From positions 1 through 64,000 of the forward strand of contig NZ_LGYO01000033.1 in NCBI RefSeq assembly GCF_001263355.1: 64,000 nt of DNA, in the 5' to 3' direction. The position numbers were made by a program, and so were the translations under genes. The DNA is from Acetobacterium bakii. Lineage in GTDB: Bacteria; Bacillota; Clostridia; Eubacteriales; Eubacteriaceae. The notes under the pieces are model-generated. The model was not told where the DNA came from. It did no database searches and worked only from the letters and a program-made list of their open reading frames with translations. Of the stretch, positions 17,877-27,400 are shown one piece after another (the stretch's first letter is position 1; each line of letters starts with the position of its first letter).

Positions 17877-17982
17877 TAAAGTGTCCGATTTTTGCTGATT
17901 ATGACTGTCGTTCGTTAAGTTGAATACCTTTGGGGTAGCTTGACTCACGAATAACAATAACCCAGCAAGAACGGGCACTTTA
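17877..17982 (+). repeat. Structured palindromic element, copy A
   Basis: About 106-nt imperfect palindrome 30 nt after ilvN. The outer arms pair (TAAAGTGTCCG.. at 17877 with ..CGGGCACTTTA ending at 17982, and GCTG 17894-17897 with CAGC 17963-17966). An inner stem pairs TACC 17925-17928 with GGTA 17934-17937, AAG with CTT, and CGT with ACG. The apical core has GAA (17922-17924), GTAGCTTG (17935-17942) and CGA (17948-17950), matching copies at 53473 and 63835. There is no T-run, so it is not a simple terminator. I do not recognise the family. Confidence 0.6.
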
Positions 17983-18135
17983 TTGTATGTAAACCAACTC
18001 CTTACTTTAAGATAAGGGAAAGTTTAAATAAAACTATAAATTACCCTCTTTTTACTCATAAAAAAAGTGTATAATTATAAAGAATCAATAATTACAAATA
18101 TTTTTGTCTGCTGAATTCGAAAGGAGTTTTACTAT

Positions 18136-18675
18136 ATGAGTCATGAAACACATGAACATGGTTGCGGTTGTGGCTGCCATGATGAAAAAATCAATCCCTT
18201 TGAGAATCTGGATCCTGTTTTGGATAACTATGCCGATGTCCCGGGAAGTCTGATTACTATTTTACAAAAGGCCCAGGAGATTTATGGATTTTTATCCGTG
18301 GAATTAATGCGTTATATTGCTATTGAAACTTCCAATAGCATAGCAAAAGTCTATGGTGTTGCTACTTTTTATACCCAATTTCGATTTAAACCCATTGGAA
18401 AAAATCTGATTATGCTCTGCCAGGGAACCGCCTGTCATGTCAATGGAGCGAAGATGATTGAGGAAGCCGTTTTGGAATTTCTGAATATTGAAGAAGGCGA
18501 AACCACCGAGGATGGGCTTTTTACTGTAAATAACGTTGCCTGTCTGGGCTGTTGCAGCCTATCACCGGTGATGATGATCAATGATGATACCTATGGTCAG
18601 CTTACCGTGGATAAAGCCAAAAATATTCTGGCGGAAATTAAGGATAAGAATAGTACTATGGAGGATCAAAAATGA
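18136..18675 (+). CDS. stnA: NuoE-like [2Fe-2S] subunit of a putative Stn-type transhydrogenase
   Basis: 179-residue thioredoxin-fold [2Fe-2S] protein of the NuoE/HydC type. Cluster ligands are visible as C-x4-C in LCQGTACHV and C-x3-C in CLGCCSL. An unusual N-terminal extension rich in His and Cys (HETHEHGCGCGCH, residues 3-15) precedes the family domain. It heads an operon with NuoF-like and NuoG/GltD-like genes and no hydrogenase or formate dehydrogenase catalytic gene. That composition matches the Stn ferredoxin-dependent transhydrogenase described in Sporomusa, in which this subunit forms part of the bifurcating core. The symbol is inferred from operon composition. RBS AAAGGAG at 18120. 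Confidence 0.78.
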   Translation: MSHETHEHGCGCGCHDEKINPFENLDPVLDNYADVPGSLITILQKAQEIYGFLSVELMRYIAIETSNSIAKVYGVATFYTQFRFKPIGKNLIMLCQGTACHVNGAKMIEEAVLEFLNIEEGETTEDGLFTVNNVACLGCCSLSPVMMINDDTYGQLTVDKAKNILAEIKDKNSTMEDQK

Positions 18676-20423
18676 AAATAGTGATTGGCGAAGGAAGCTG
18701 CGGCATTGCTGCGGGAGCTAATAAAGTGCAACATGCCTTTGAAGAAATTTTTGCCATAAAAGGACTTGATATTCCCATCGATAAAACGGGTTGTATTGGG
18801 ACCTGCTATCTTGAGCCCATTGTTGATGTATTTGACGATGAGGGGATTAAGGTCACCTTTGTGAATGTAACCATTGATGATGTCAAAGAAATTGTTGAAC
18901 AGCATATATTGGATAAACAAGCGGTCAAACATTTACAGATTACCGATGCAGACATTACCATGATCGGAAAACAGAAACGGATTGTTCTTAAAAACTCCGG
19001 GATTATTAATCCCGAACGCATTGAAGACTATCTGGCCGTCCAGGGCTATGTTGCGGCAAAAAAATGTCTTACCGAATTAACCCCTGAAGAAATTATCGAA
19101 ACCGTTAAAATCGCCGGTCTTAAGGGTCGGGGCGGGGCTGGTTTTCCAACCTGGTTTAAATGGAATGCCGCTTACCAATCTCCGGGAAATGTGAAATACA
19201 TGGTCTGTAATGCCGATGAAGGTGATCCTGGGGCATTTATGGATAGAAGTGTGCTAGAAAGTGATCCCCATGCTCTTATCGAAGGAATGCTCATTGGCGC
19301 TAAAGCCATAGGTGCCAACGAAGGGGTTGTTTATGTTCGTGCCGAATACCCGCTGGCTATTATTCGCTTGCAGCTGGCCATTGATCAGGCCCGGGAAAAA
19401 GGGCTTTTAGGAAAAAATATTTTTGATACCGGTTTTGATTTCGATCTGCGCATAAAAGCCGGGGCCGGGGCTTTCGTATGCGGCGAAGAAACCGCGCTCA
19501 TTGCCTCATTGGAAGGGGAACGGGGGATGCCTCGGTTAAAACCTCCCTTTCCAGCCCAAAAGGGATTCTGGAACAAACCTACCAACATTAATAACGTGGA
19601 AACCTTTGCCAATGTCCCCTGGATTTTCAGAAACGGCGGAGCAGCCTATGCTGCCATTGGCACCAAAGAAAGTAAGGGCACCAAGGTCTTTGCTTTGACT
19701 GGAAAGATTGCTCATGGCGGCCTGGTGGAAATTCCCATGGGGTTGAAACTCCGGGATGTTATTTATGAAATTGGTGGCGGTATTAAAAACAATAAAGAAT
19801 TCAAGGCCGTGCAAATGGGAGGGCCATCGGGCGGCTGTATTCCGGCTGCTCTTTTGGATACTGAAATCGACTATGCCGAAATTACCAAAACCGGTGCCAT
19901 TATGGGCTCCGGAGGCATGGTCGTTATGGATGAAACTACCTGTATGGTTGATATGGCACGATTCTTTTTGGATTTCACCTGTAAAGAATCCTGCGGAAAA
20001 TGCACCTATTGCCGCATCGGGACCATGCGGATGCTGGAAATTCTCAACCGTATTACCCAGGGTCAAGGCGTCGATGGTGACATTGAGCTGCTTGAAGAAC
20101 TGTGTTATAAAATTAAAGAAGGTTCTTTGTGTGGTCTGGGCCAAACCGCGCCAAACCCGGTGTTAACTACCCTGAAATATTTCAGAAACGAATATGAAGA
20201 TCATATCTACAATAAAAAATGTACGGCTAAGAGCTGTAAACCGCTGTTAACCTATAGCGTTATTAAAGAAAATTGCGTCGGGTGTGGAGCTTGTAAAAAG
20301 AAATGCCCAGTGGAAGCCGTTGAAGGCGAAAAGAAAAAAATCCATAATATCCTTCAGGATAAATGCATCAAGTGCGGAAAATGTTATGCCGCATGTAAAT
20401 TCAATGCCATATTAGTGGACTAG
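18672..20423 (+). CDS. stnB: NuoF-like NADH/FMN subunit of a putative Stn-type transhydrogenase
   Basis: 583 residues. An N-terminal thioredoxin-like [2Fe-2S]-type domain shows C10, C41 and C45 but lacks one of the four usual cysteines. The NuoF core has the NADH/FMN loop GRGGAGFPTWFKW and the [4Fe-4S] motif ESCGKCTYCRIG with the distal cysteine in SLCGLGQ. A C-terminal dicluster ferredoxin domain has CVGCGACKKKCP and CIKCGKCYAAC. This equals HydB/StnB, the NADH-oxidising flavin subunit where bifurcation is thought to occur. It overlaps stnA by four bases and is followed 14 nt later by the third gene. Confidence 0.8.
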   Translation: MKIVIGEGSCGIAAGANKVQHAFEEIFAIKGLDIPIDKTGCIGTCYLEPIVDVFDDEGIKVTFVNVTIDDVKEIVEQHILDKQAVKHLQITDADITMIGKQKRIVLKNSGIINPERIEDYLAVQGYVAAKKCLTELTPEEIIETVKIAGLKGRGGAGFPTWFKWNAAYQSPGNVKYMVCNADEGDPGAFMDRSVLESDPHALIEGMLIGAKAIGANEGVVYVRAEYPLAIIRLQLAIDQAREKGLLGKNIFDTGFDFDLRIKAGAGAFVCGEETALIASLEGERGMPRLKPPFPAQKGFWNKPTNINNVETFANVPWIFRNGGAAYAAIGTKESKGTKVFALTGKIAHGGLVEIPMGLKLRDVIYEIGGGIKNNKEFKAVQMGGPSGGCIPAALLDTEIDYAEITKTGAIMGSGGMVVMDETTCMVDMARFFLDFTCKESCGKCTYCRIGTMRMLEILNRITQGQGVDGDIELLEELCYKIKEGSLCGLGQTAPNPVLTTLKYFRNEYEDHIYNKKCTAKSCKPLLTYSVIKENCVGCGACKKKCPVEAVEGEKKKIHNILQDKCIKCGKCYAACKFNAILVD

Positions 20424-20437
20424 GAAGGAGTGGAAAA

Positions 20438-23400
20438 ATGAAAAAATTTAAATTAAATATTGATGGAAAAGAAGTTACCGGTTTTCCGGGACAAATGATT
20501 TTAGAAATTGCCCGGGAAAACAATATCGACATTCCCACACTTTGCTATGATGAACGGCTGGAAATTTTTGGTTCCTGCGGACTCTGTATGGTCGAAGTGG
20601 AAGGTATTCCAAAGCTCCTTAAAGCCTGTGCCACTGAAATTTCTCCAAACATGGTCATTAACACAAAGACTGAACGTGTTTTCGAATCGCGAAAAACAAA
20701 TCTCGAGCTATTGCTTTCCAAGCATATTGGCGATTGTGTGGCACCCTGTAAGCTTGCCTGTCCGGGAACAACCGATTGTCAGGGATATGTGGGACTTATT
20801 GCCAACGGCGAGTTTGAGGAAGCTCTGAAACTAATCAAGGAGCAATTGCCACTGCCGGGATGTATCGGCCGTGTCTGTCCCCACCCCTGTGAAACAGCCT
20901 GTCGTCGGGGTGAAGTGGATGAACCCATATCGATTGCCTGGCTCAAGCGTTTCGCAACGGATTTCGATTTAACCCATGACATGTTTTTGCCGGAGGTTAA
21001 AAAACCCACCGGAAAATCCATTGGGATTGTTGGCGGCGGTCCAGGTGGTCTTACCGCTGCCTATTACCTGATCCAATCCGGCCATGCCGTGACCATTTAC
21101 GAAGCCATGCCAAAAATGGGCGGCATGCTGCGCTATGGTATTCCGGAATACCGGCTGCCCAAGGGAATTGTAGATGAAGAAGCAGCGCTCATTGAAGAAT
21201 TAGGAGTTGTCTTTAAAAATAACGTCCGGGTGGGCAAGGATATTACATTTGACAGCATTCGCGAAAACCATGATGCGGTTTTTGTGGCTCTGGGCGCCTG
21301 GACCAGCACGGGGCTGCGCTGTGAAGGCATTGACGCCAAAGGCGTTATTGGAGGGATCGAACTGCTCCAGCAGGTAGCCAATAACGAACCCATTGTTTTA
21401 GGTGAAAAAGTGGCCATTGTGGGCGGCGGAAATACCGCCATGGATGCCTGCCGAACGGCGGTGCGTTTAGGCGCCAAAGAAGTCTACAACATTTACCGAC
21501 GGACCATTGCCGAAATGCCTGCTGAAGAAATTGAAATCACCGAAGCTCAGGAAGAAGGGGTTATCTTCAAGAATCTAACCAACCCCATTGAGGTTATTAA
21601 AGGTGAGGACGGTCAAGTGGTTCAGGTACGACTTCAGAAAATGGAGTTGGGCGAACCTGATGCCAGCGGGCGACGCCGTCCGGTTCCCATCGAAGGTGCC
21701 GAAGAAATCATTGATATTGATACGATGATTTTAGCCATCGGACAGGGAATTAACCCAAAAGGTTTAGAGGAAATTAATCTTACCAAATGGAATACTATTG
21801 CCGCCGACGAAAAAACCTTCAGAACCAATTTAGAAGGGGTATTCGCCGCCGGAGACTGTATTAATGACGGCGCCTCCATTCTGATCAAAGCCATCGGCGA
21901 TTCTAAAAAAGCTGTTCCTTTCATTGAAGCCTATATAAATGGCGACGAGATTGCTTATCGGGAGCCTTACTATGTTAAAAAAGAACATGTGGATCAGGAT
22001 TATCTTGAAAGCATCAAGAAGAATAAGCGTCCGGTAATGGTTCACCTCACCCCCGACGCCAGAAATGATAATTTTCTGGAAGTGGTTGAAGGTTACACTC
22101 CGGAACAGGCCGTGGCTGAAGCAAGCCGATGTCTGGAATGCGGTTGTCAGGACTTCTTTGAGTGCAAGCTCTTTGCCTATGCCAATGAATACGATGTGAA
22201 ACCTGCCCGAATAAAGGGCGTCAATCCCGAGCAAAAAATCCAGGATGATCACCCCTTTGTGATTCGTGACAACAATAAGTGTATCACCTGCGGCCTTTGT
22301 GTCCGGGTCTGTGATGACATCGTCGGTGCTTCGGCTCTCGGTTTGGTCGACCGTGGTTTTGAAACGACCATCGAACCGGCTTTAAAAGGGCCACTGGCTG
22401 AATCAGGCTGTGTGAGCTGCGGACTCTGCATCAGTGTTTGTCCCACTGGTGCACTCAGAGAAGGTCTGGTCGGGATTAAACAAATCCCCATGAATACTCA
22501 AAAAACCGACAGCACCTGCGGCTATTGTTCAGCAGGTTGCCAGACCGTCATTGAATCCATGGGAAATACCATTATCAAAGCTGTTCCCCAGGGTAACTAT
22601 AAAGAAATTAACCAGGGTGTTATGTGTGGGCGCGGACGCTTTGGCACCAATTTAGTCCAATGGGGAGACCGTATTACTACCCCCCTTATTCGAAATAAAC
22701 AAGGGGAACTTGAGGAAGTCAGTTGGTATGATGCCCTTTTGACCATTGCCAAAAAATCCCAGAGTATCACTGCACGGTATGGTGTAGCTGGCCTAAAAAT
22801 GGGAATCTCGCCTAAATACACCAATGAAGAAATTTTCACTATGACCGAGCTCGCCAAAACCCTCCGAGCCGAAACCTTTAGCTTCAGCAATGCCTTTAAA
22901 GGCGAAACCGAAGTGCTTAAGGGCGATTACGAGATTCATGATATGGATGAATTGATATCAGCGGATGTGATTCTAGTATTGGGATTCCTGCCGGTGAATA
23001 ATCCCATCGTCAAATACAAATTAACCCAGGCTTCTAAAAATGGAGCGGAAATATTTGTGATTAATCCCGATGCAGCAGGTTTTGACCATATCGGGGATGA
23101 ATTTATCACCGAATGCGACGACCTGGAATTTATGGGAGAAATTACGAAATACGTTTTAGAAAATGGCAAAATCAATGAAGATGCACAAAACCTCGAAGCT
23201 TTAAAAGCTTCATTGGACAGCTTCGATATTTGCGAAGAGGCCGAGGTCATCGGAGCGGGACTTGTTAAGGCTAAGAACCCGATCATTGTTCTGGGTGATA
23301 AATATGTAACGCCTGAAACAGCAGCCCTGGCTGGGGATATCATCGGTCTTTTAGGTAAAGCTGAAGGACCACGACGTGGTATTTTCAGAGTAGCTATTAA

Positions 23401-23944
23401 AAATAATAGCGTGGGTCTTAATACACTTGGGGTTGTGAATACAAAGTCAGTGTTGGAAGAAGCCAAAGGATTGCTCCTTTTCGGAGAAGATCCAAATGCC
23501 GACCTCAGTCAATATGAATTTTTAATGGTTCAGGATACTCACCTAACCCAGGCCTGTGAAAAAGCCGATGTGGTATTGCCGGCGTTGGCTTTCCCGGAAG
23601 TCAATGGAACCTTTGTTAACACTGAAGGACGGCTTCTGAAGGTCAAAAAATCAGTTGAGAAGCCATTTGAATTAAGTACGATTAACATGCTTCAGGGTAT
23701 AGCCGAAATCCTATCAAAAGATTTAGGATCCCCCTGCCCGGGAAAAATATTAAAAGCAATCGGAGAAGTCAATCCAGCTTTTAAAAATGTTGGTGTTGGC
23801 GAAATACTCAATGCCGAAACCACCCAAAAAGCAACCGTTATCCTTAAACCTTACACCGAAGGTAGACTCTTTACCGAGATTCCCTATACCGATTACCTCA
23901 TGAATGAAATTCAGGGGGAATTGAACAAGGTGATTAAACAGTAA
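20438..23944 (+). CDS. stnC: Giant NuoG/GltD-type fusion subunit of a putative Stn-type transhydrogenase
   Basis: 1168 residues. In order: plant-type [2Fe-2S] (C36, C47, C50, C64); GltD-like cysteine region (C100-C155); FAD Rossmann fold (GGGPGGLTAA, 199-208); NADPH Rossmann fold (GGGNTAMDA, 329-337); C565-C576 cysteine cluster; two [4Fe-4S] sites (C615-C625, C658-C668); molybdopterin-oxidoreductase-type [4Fe-4S] (C694, C697, C701, C730); and a degenerate MopB domain to the end. I see no selenocysteine TGA or cysteine at the expected formate dehydrogenase active-site position, so like NuoG the last domain is probably structural. Predicted role: NADP reduction in 2 NADP + NADH + reduced ferredoxin = 2 NADPH + NAD + ferredoxin. 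The substrate assignment is by analogy only. Confidence 0.8.
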   Translation: MKKFKLNIDGKEVTGFPGQMILEIARENNIDIPTLCYDERLEIFGSCGLCMVEVEGIPKLLKACATEISPNMVINTKTERVFESRKTNLELLLSKHIGDCVAPCKLACPGTTDCQGYVGLIANGEFEEALKLIKEQLPLPGCIGRVCPHPCETACRRGEVDEPISIAWLKRFATDFDLTHDMFLPEVKKPTGKSIGIVGGGPGGLTAAYYLIQSGHAVTIYEAMPKMGGMLRYGIPEYRLPKGIVDEEAALIEELGVVFKNNVRVGKDITFDSIRENHDAVFVALGAWTSTGLRCEGIDAKGVIGGIELLQQVANNEPIVLGEKVAIVGGGNTAMDACRTAVRLGAKEVYNIYRRTIAEMPAEEIEITEAQEEGVIFKNLTNPIEVIKGEDGQVVQVRLQKMELGEPDASGRRRPVPIEGAEEIIDIDTMILAIGQGINPKGLEEINLTKWNTIAADEKTFRTNLEGVFAAGDCINDGASILIKAIGDSKKAVPFIEAYINGDEIAYREPYYVKKEHVDQDYLESIKKNKRPVMVHLTPDARNDNFLEVVEGYTPEQAVAEASRCLECGCQDFFECKLFAYANEYDVKPARIKGVNPEQKIQDDHPFVIRDNNKCITCGLCVRVCDDIVGASALGLVDRGFETTIEPALKGPLAESGCVSCGLCISVCPTGALREGLVGIKQIPMNTQKTDSTCGYCSAGCQTVIESMGNTIIKAVPQGNYKEINQGVMCGRGRFGTNLVQWGDRITTPLIRNKQGELEEVSWYDALLTIAKKSQSITARYGVAGLKMGISPKYTNEEIFTMTELAKTLRAETFSFSNAFKGETEVLKGDYEIHDMDELISADVILVLGFLPVNNPIVKYKLTQASKNGAEIFVINPDAAGFDHIGDEFITECDDLEFMGEITKYVLENGKINEDAQNLEALKASLDSFDICEEAEVIGAGLVKAKNPIIVLGDKYVTPETAALAGDIIGLLGKAEGPRRGIFRVAIKNNSVGLNTLGVVNTKSVLEEAKGLLLFGEDPNADLSQYEFLMVQDTHLTQACEKADVVLPALAFPEVNGTFVNTEGRLLKVKKSVEKPFELSTINMLQGIAEILSKDLGSPCPGKILKAIGEVNPAFKNVGVGEILNAETTQKATVILKPYTEGRLFTEIPYTDYLMNEIQGELNKVIKQ

Positions 23945-24027
23945 CTATGTGTAAATTTAAAAGCTACCACAGATTTAAAATTGTCACTGTCAAATAGACA
24001 GAGGAAAAAATAGAAAATATACAACTT

Positions 24028-24070
24028 AGGCCTGATTCCGATATTTTATCGGAGTCAGGCCTTTTTATTT
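24028..24070 (+). terminator. Terminator of the stn operon
   Basis: Sixteen-base imperfect stem (AGGCCTGATTCCGATA with TATCGGAGTCAGGCCT) and a TTT loop, followed by CTTTTTATTTTTT. Confidence 0.88.
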
Positions 24071-24465
24071 TTTGAGGAAGATCGCTTTTAATAAATATTA
24101 TTGAACTAACTTCAGGGACAGTCGAGGTGATGGATGGCGCTTAAAGACAAACCAGCGAAGTCGTTTTGCCGGAATTGAAATACCAAAATTTTAAAATAAA
24201 GAAACAAATAATAATAATGGTATTTGATTTGTTCAATTTTTGAAAAATTAAAATAGTTTTGGCACACGATATGCCACACGTTGTTTTGTCTGATTTATTA
24301 TGTTAAAGTTTAAAGCAATCGTTCAATTCATAAAAAAAGATATAAATTCTAAATAATAGCAGTAGAGGAGGCTAATCTGTTAAAATTTCAAAAGTTAAGT
24401 AAGAAGCATATCTGTTTATTTAATCGTAGTCTCTACTAAACAATTCAAAATATGAAAGGGAAATT
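24071..24465. other. AT-rich intergenic region before the giant surface protein gene
   Basis: About 395 nt with no supported gene other than the short frame listed at 24377. I see no consensus promoter with correct spacing. An inverted repeat GTAGAG (24362-24367) / CTCTAC (24431-24436) brackets the short frame and could sequester its ribosome binding site. Confidence 0.4.
24377..24439 (+). CDS. Possible 20-codon leader peptide
   Basis: A perfect AGGAGG (24366-24371) is followed five bases later by CTG and 20 sense codons ending TAA at 24437-24439; the product would be basic and hydrophobic (beginning LKFQKLSKKH). It ends 26 nt before the giant gene and its RBS lies within a GTAGAG/CTCTAC inverted repeat. 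The non-ATG start and short length make this weak. It could be a regulatory leader, or chance. Confidence 0.2.
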   Translation: MLKFQKLSKKHICLFNRSLY

Positions 24466-27400
24466 GTGATAAAAATAATGGAAAAAAAATTCAAGAGTAA
24501 AATAATAACTGGAATGTTGTTTATGATTATGATACTGTCAATTTTTTTCTCTACCGGTGTGTTTGCGGCTAATGAGTTAGCTGATAAAACAGCAACAGCG
24601 GAAATTGGGGTGGCATACCGGGGTCATATCCAGAATCAGGGGAATATGCCAAAACCCGAGGGAAACCTGGTGATGGGGCCTGAGGCTCTTGGAACAAGGG
24701 GACAAAGCCTCAGGACTGAGGGATTCTGGATCGCACTGACAGGCAATGTGCCGGAAGAGGCGAACATTGTTTATGAAGTACATGTTCAAAATGAAGGTTG
24801 GATGACACCAGTCAAAAACGGAAATTTTGCGGGGACCACCGGCAAAAGTCAACGTGTGGAATCGATCAAAATCCGGCTTGAAAATTTACCGGATTATGAC
24901 GTCTACTACCGCGGACATGTCCAGAATATGGGGAATATTCCCCAGGTTGACGGAGACTGGGGATGGGTTAAAAATGGCGAAGAACTGGGGACCACCGGGT
25001 CGAGTTTGCGTTTGGAAGAACTGCAAGTTAAAATTGTTAAAAAAGCAACGCCAACAACGATCTATAACAAAGCTGGAATCTTTGGTCCTGAAACCGGAGT
25101 TGAAATCGTTGAAGACAATGTTTCAATCAATACGCCAGATGTAACCTTGCAGAACCTTCATATCAAGGGGAATCTGACCATTGGTGAAGGCGTTGGTGAA
25201 GGGGATGTGACATTGAACAACATCACTGTGGATGGGGATACTTTTATTCGAGGTGGGGGTAAAAACAGTATCCATATTAATGGCGGCGACTACAATAAAA
25301 TTACCATTCTGCAGACGTCCAGCGGCCAGGTGCGGATCGTGGCAACCAATGCAGCCGGTTTGGAAGTGGTGGTTTCGGAAGACGCAAAGGGTGAGGACAT
25401 TATTCTGGAAGGCGCCTTCGAGAATGTGAAGATCGATGCCCCGGATGTAAAGATTTCAACCCAGGGAGAAACAACCATTAAGGATATGGTTGTGGCGGAA
25501 AATGCAAAAGGATCTGAAATTACCCTGGACAAGAAAACAACAGTAAATAATATCGAACTGAATACTGGGGTTGATATGAAGGGTGAAGGAACCATTGAGA
25601 AGGCCAATGTCAATTCCGATGATGTTACCTTCGAACAAGCACCCAAAGAAGAAGTCGTGGCGCCAGAGGTTACGGTACCGCCGGTTGTGACACCGCCGGC
25701 TCCGCCAAAACCAAGTCCGACGCCGATTGCAATACCAACTGTTGCTTCTATTGAAATTCAAACAAATCCAAGTCAAACGACATCTATTGATAATAGTGGG
25801 TCGGTTATCGTAAATTTAACAACAACAACCTCTGATACAGAGATCTACTATACACTGGACGGATCAAATCCAACATCAGATTCCATAAGATATACTGTTT
25901 CGTTTAATATAACAGCAAGTAAACGGGAAGGCGAGACTATTTCAGTTAAAGCGATTGGCATTAAAGCAGGTTATCATAATGCTGATGTAAAAGAAAAACA
26001 AATTATTTTTAATGCCGCAGTTGTAAAAAATGTTTCTTATGATAAATTGACCGCAATCGTTGATGGGGGTGGGAAAGAGGCTCAATTAACGGATGGAAAG
26101 TTCAGTTTGTCTGTGGAGAAGCATGTTAGTATTTCTCAGATCACGATAGAAGCAAGTGATTTTGTCACAGTTGAGAGTGGAGCACAACTCATGTTAACAT
26201 CACATGGGTATACCAGTTATTTTGGAGCGCTAGAATTGGTTAATCCAACTGAAATCAACGGTAAAATGTACAGCAAAATACTTAAAATTGCAGCTTATCA
26301 TGAATCGATACTGGATGACTACTTGTTTTCAATACCCCAGAATTCAGTACAGGGAATAGATGGTTCTAAACCTTTACTGGATTTCGAATTATCAGTGACA
26401 CCATTTAATGGTCCGACACCAAAAGATCTTTCAGTGACTCTAAATGATGGGACTAAAATTGAATCTGATGGGAAAAGTGGTATATTGTTTCTTGAACGCT
26501 ATTGCACTATCAAAAATGCTCTTGTCGAGATGGATCAAGAAGTCGTTTTAAATGAGAACCCGGTAGTCAGATTAAAGCTTGATAATGTGGAATTTGATTA
26601 CGGAAAAATCGAATATGCTGATGCAAGTCATACGAAGCTACTTATAACACCCTTATCAGACGAAATTGCCATGGTTGATAAATTGGGTTATTTTGCTTTT
26701 TCAGTACCGGAAAACGCAATCACGGATTTAGATGGGAATTCATTATCAGGTATTCATGGCAATTATCTTGATTTATTCTTAGTGGAGGTAACAGATTCAA
26801 TTCATCCGTATATTAAAAGTATTTCCGCTAAGGTTGAAGGTAAAACGATTGAAGCAGTACAGAATAGTGATGGAATTTTTGGGATTGATGTTCTTGAAAA
26901 TTCAAAAACCAGTCAAATCCGTGTTCAAATGAATGAACCGGTATCAGTTGATGAAGAGTTGAAAATTTTAATACCGGGAACGAATACCTCTTACGGAACA
27001 ATTGAGGTTGATCAAAATGATAGATCGGCTGTGATCATTAAGCCGTCCAGTGAGGCAATTGGTACGGCAGGAAAAGTGGGTTTAATTACATTTGATATCC
27101 CGGCCGATCTGGTAAAAGATATTGTCGATAATAGTAGCAGCAATATTCTTGGTCCATCAAGTATTGCATTTAGAGGAGGAGGCTTAGGAAATGAGAAAAC
27201 CAGGTTTAACCTAAATGTCATTGGTTCGGATACTCCCACACCATCGGATCCATCGGCTGAAGACTTGATCGTTGCGGAGTTTAATAATGCTAACAACAAT
27301 GTCGCTATTTTGGAATTAGTAATGAAAAATGCCTTGAAATTGAATTTGACAGGATTTGAAAAATTGGATTATATGGGTAAATCTATTGTAAGTCAATCTC

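Noticed and set aside
20438-23944. Formate dehydrogenase catalytic subunit
   Set aside because: The C-terminal MopB domain has the [4Fe-4S] cysteines but no Cys or in-frame TGA (Sec) at the active-site position, and the GltD-like FAD/NADPH module points to a transhydrogenase.
24466-24478. ATG at 24478 as the start of the giant surface protein
   Set aside because: The AAAGGGA RBS at 24455-24461 is about 16 bases away, too far; GTG 24466 is better placed, though the signal peptide works with either.
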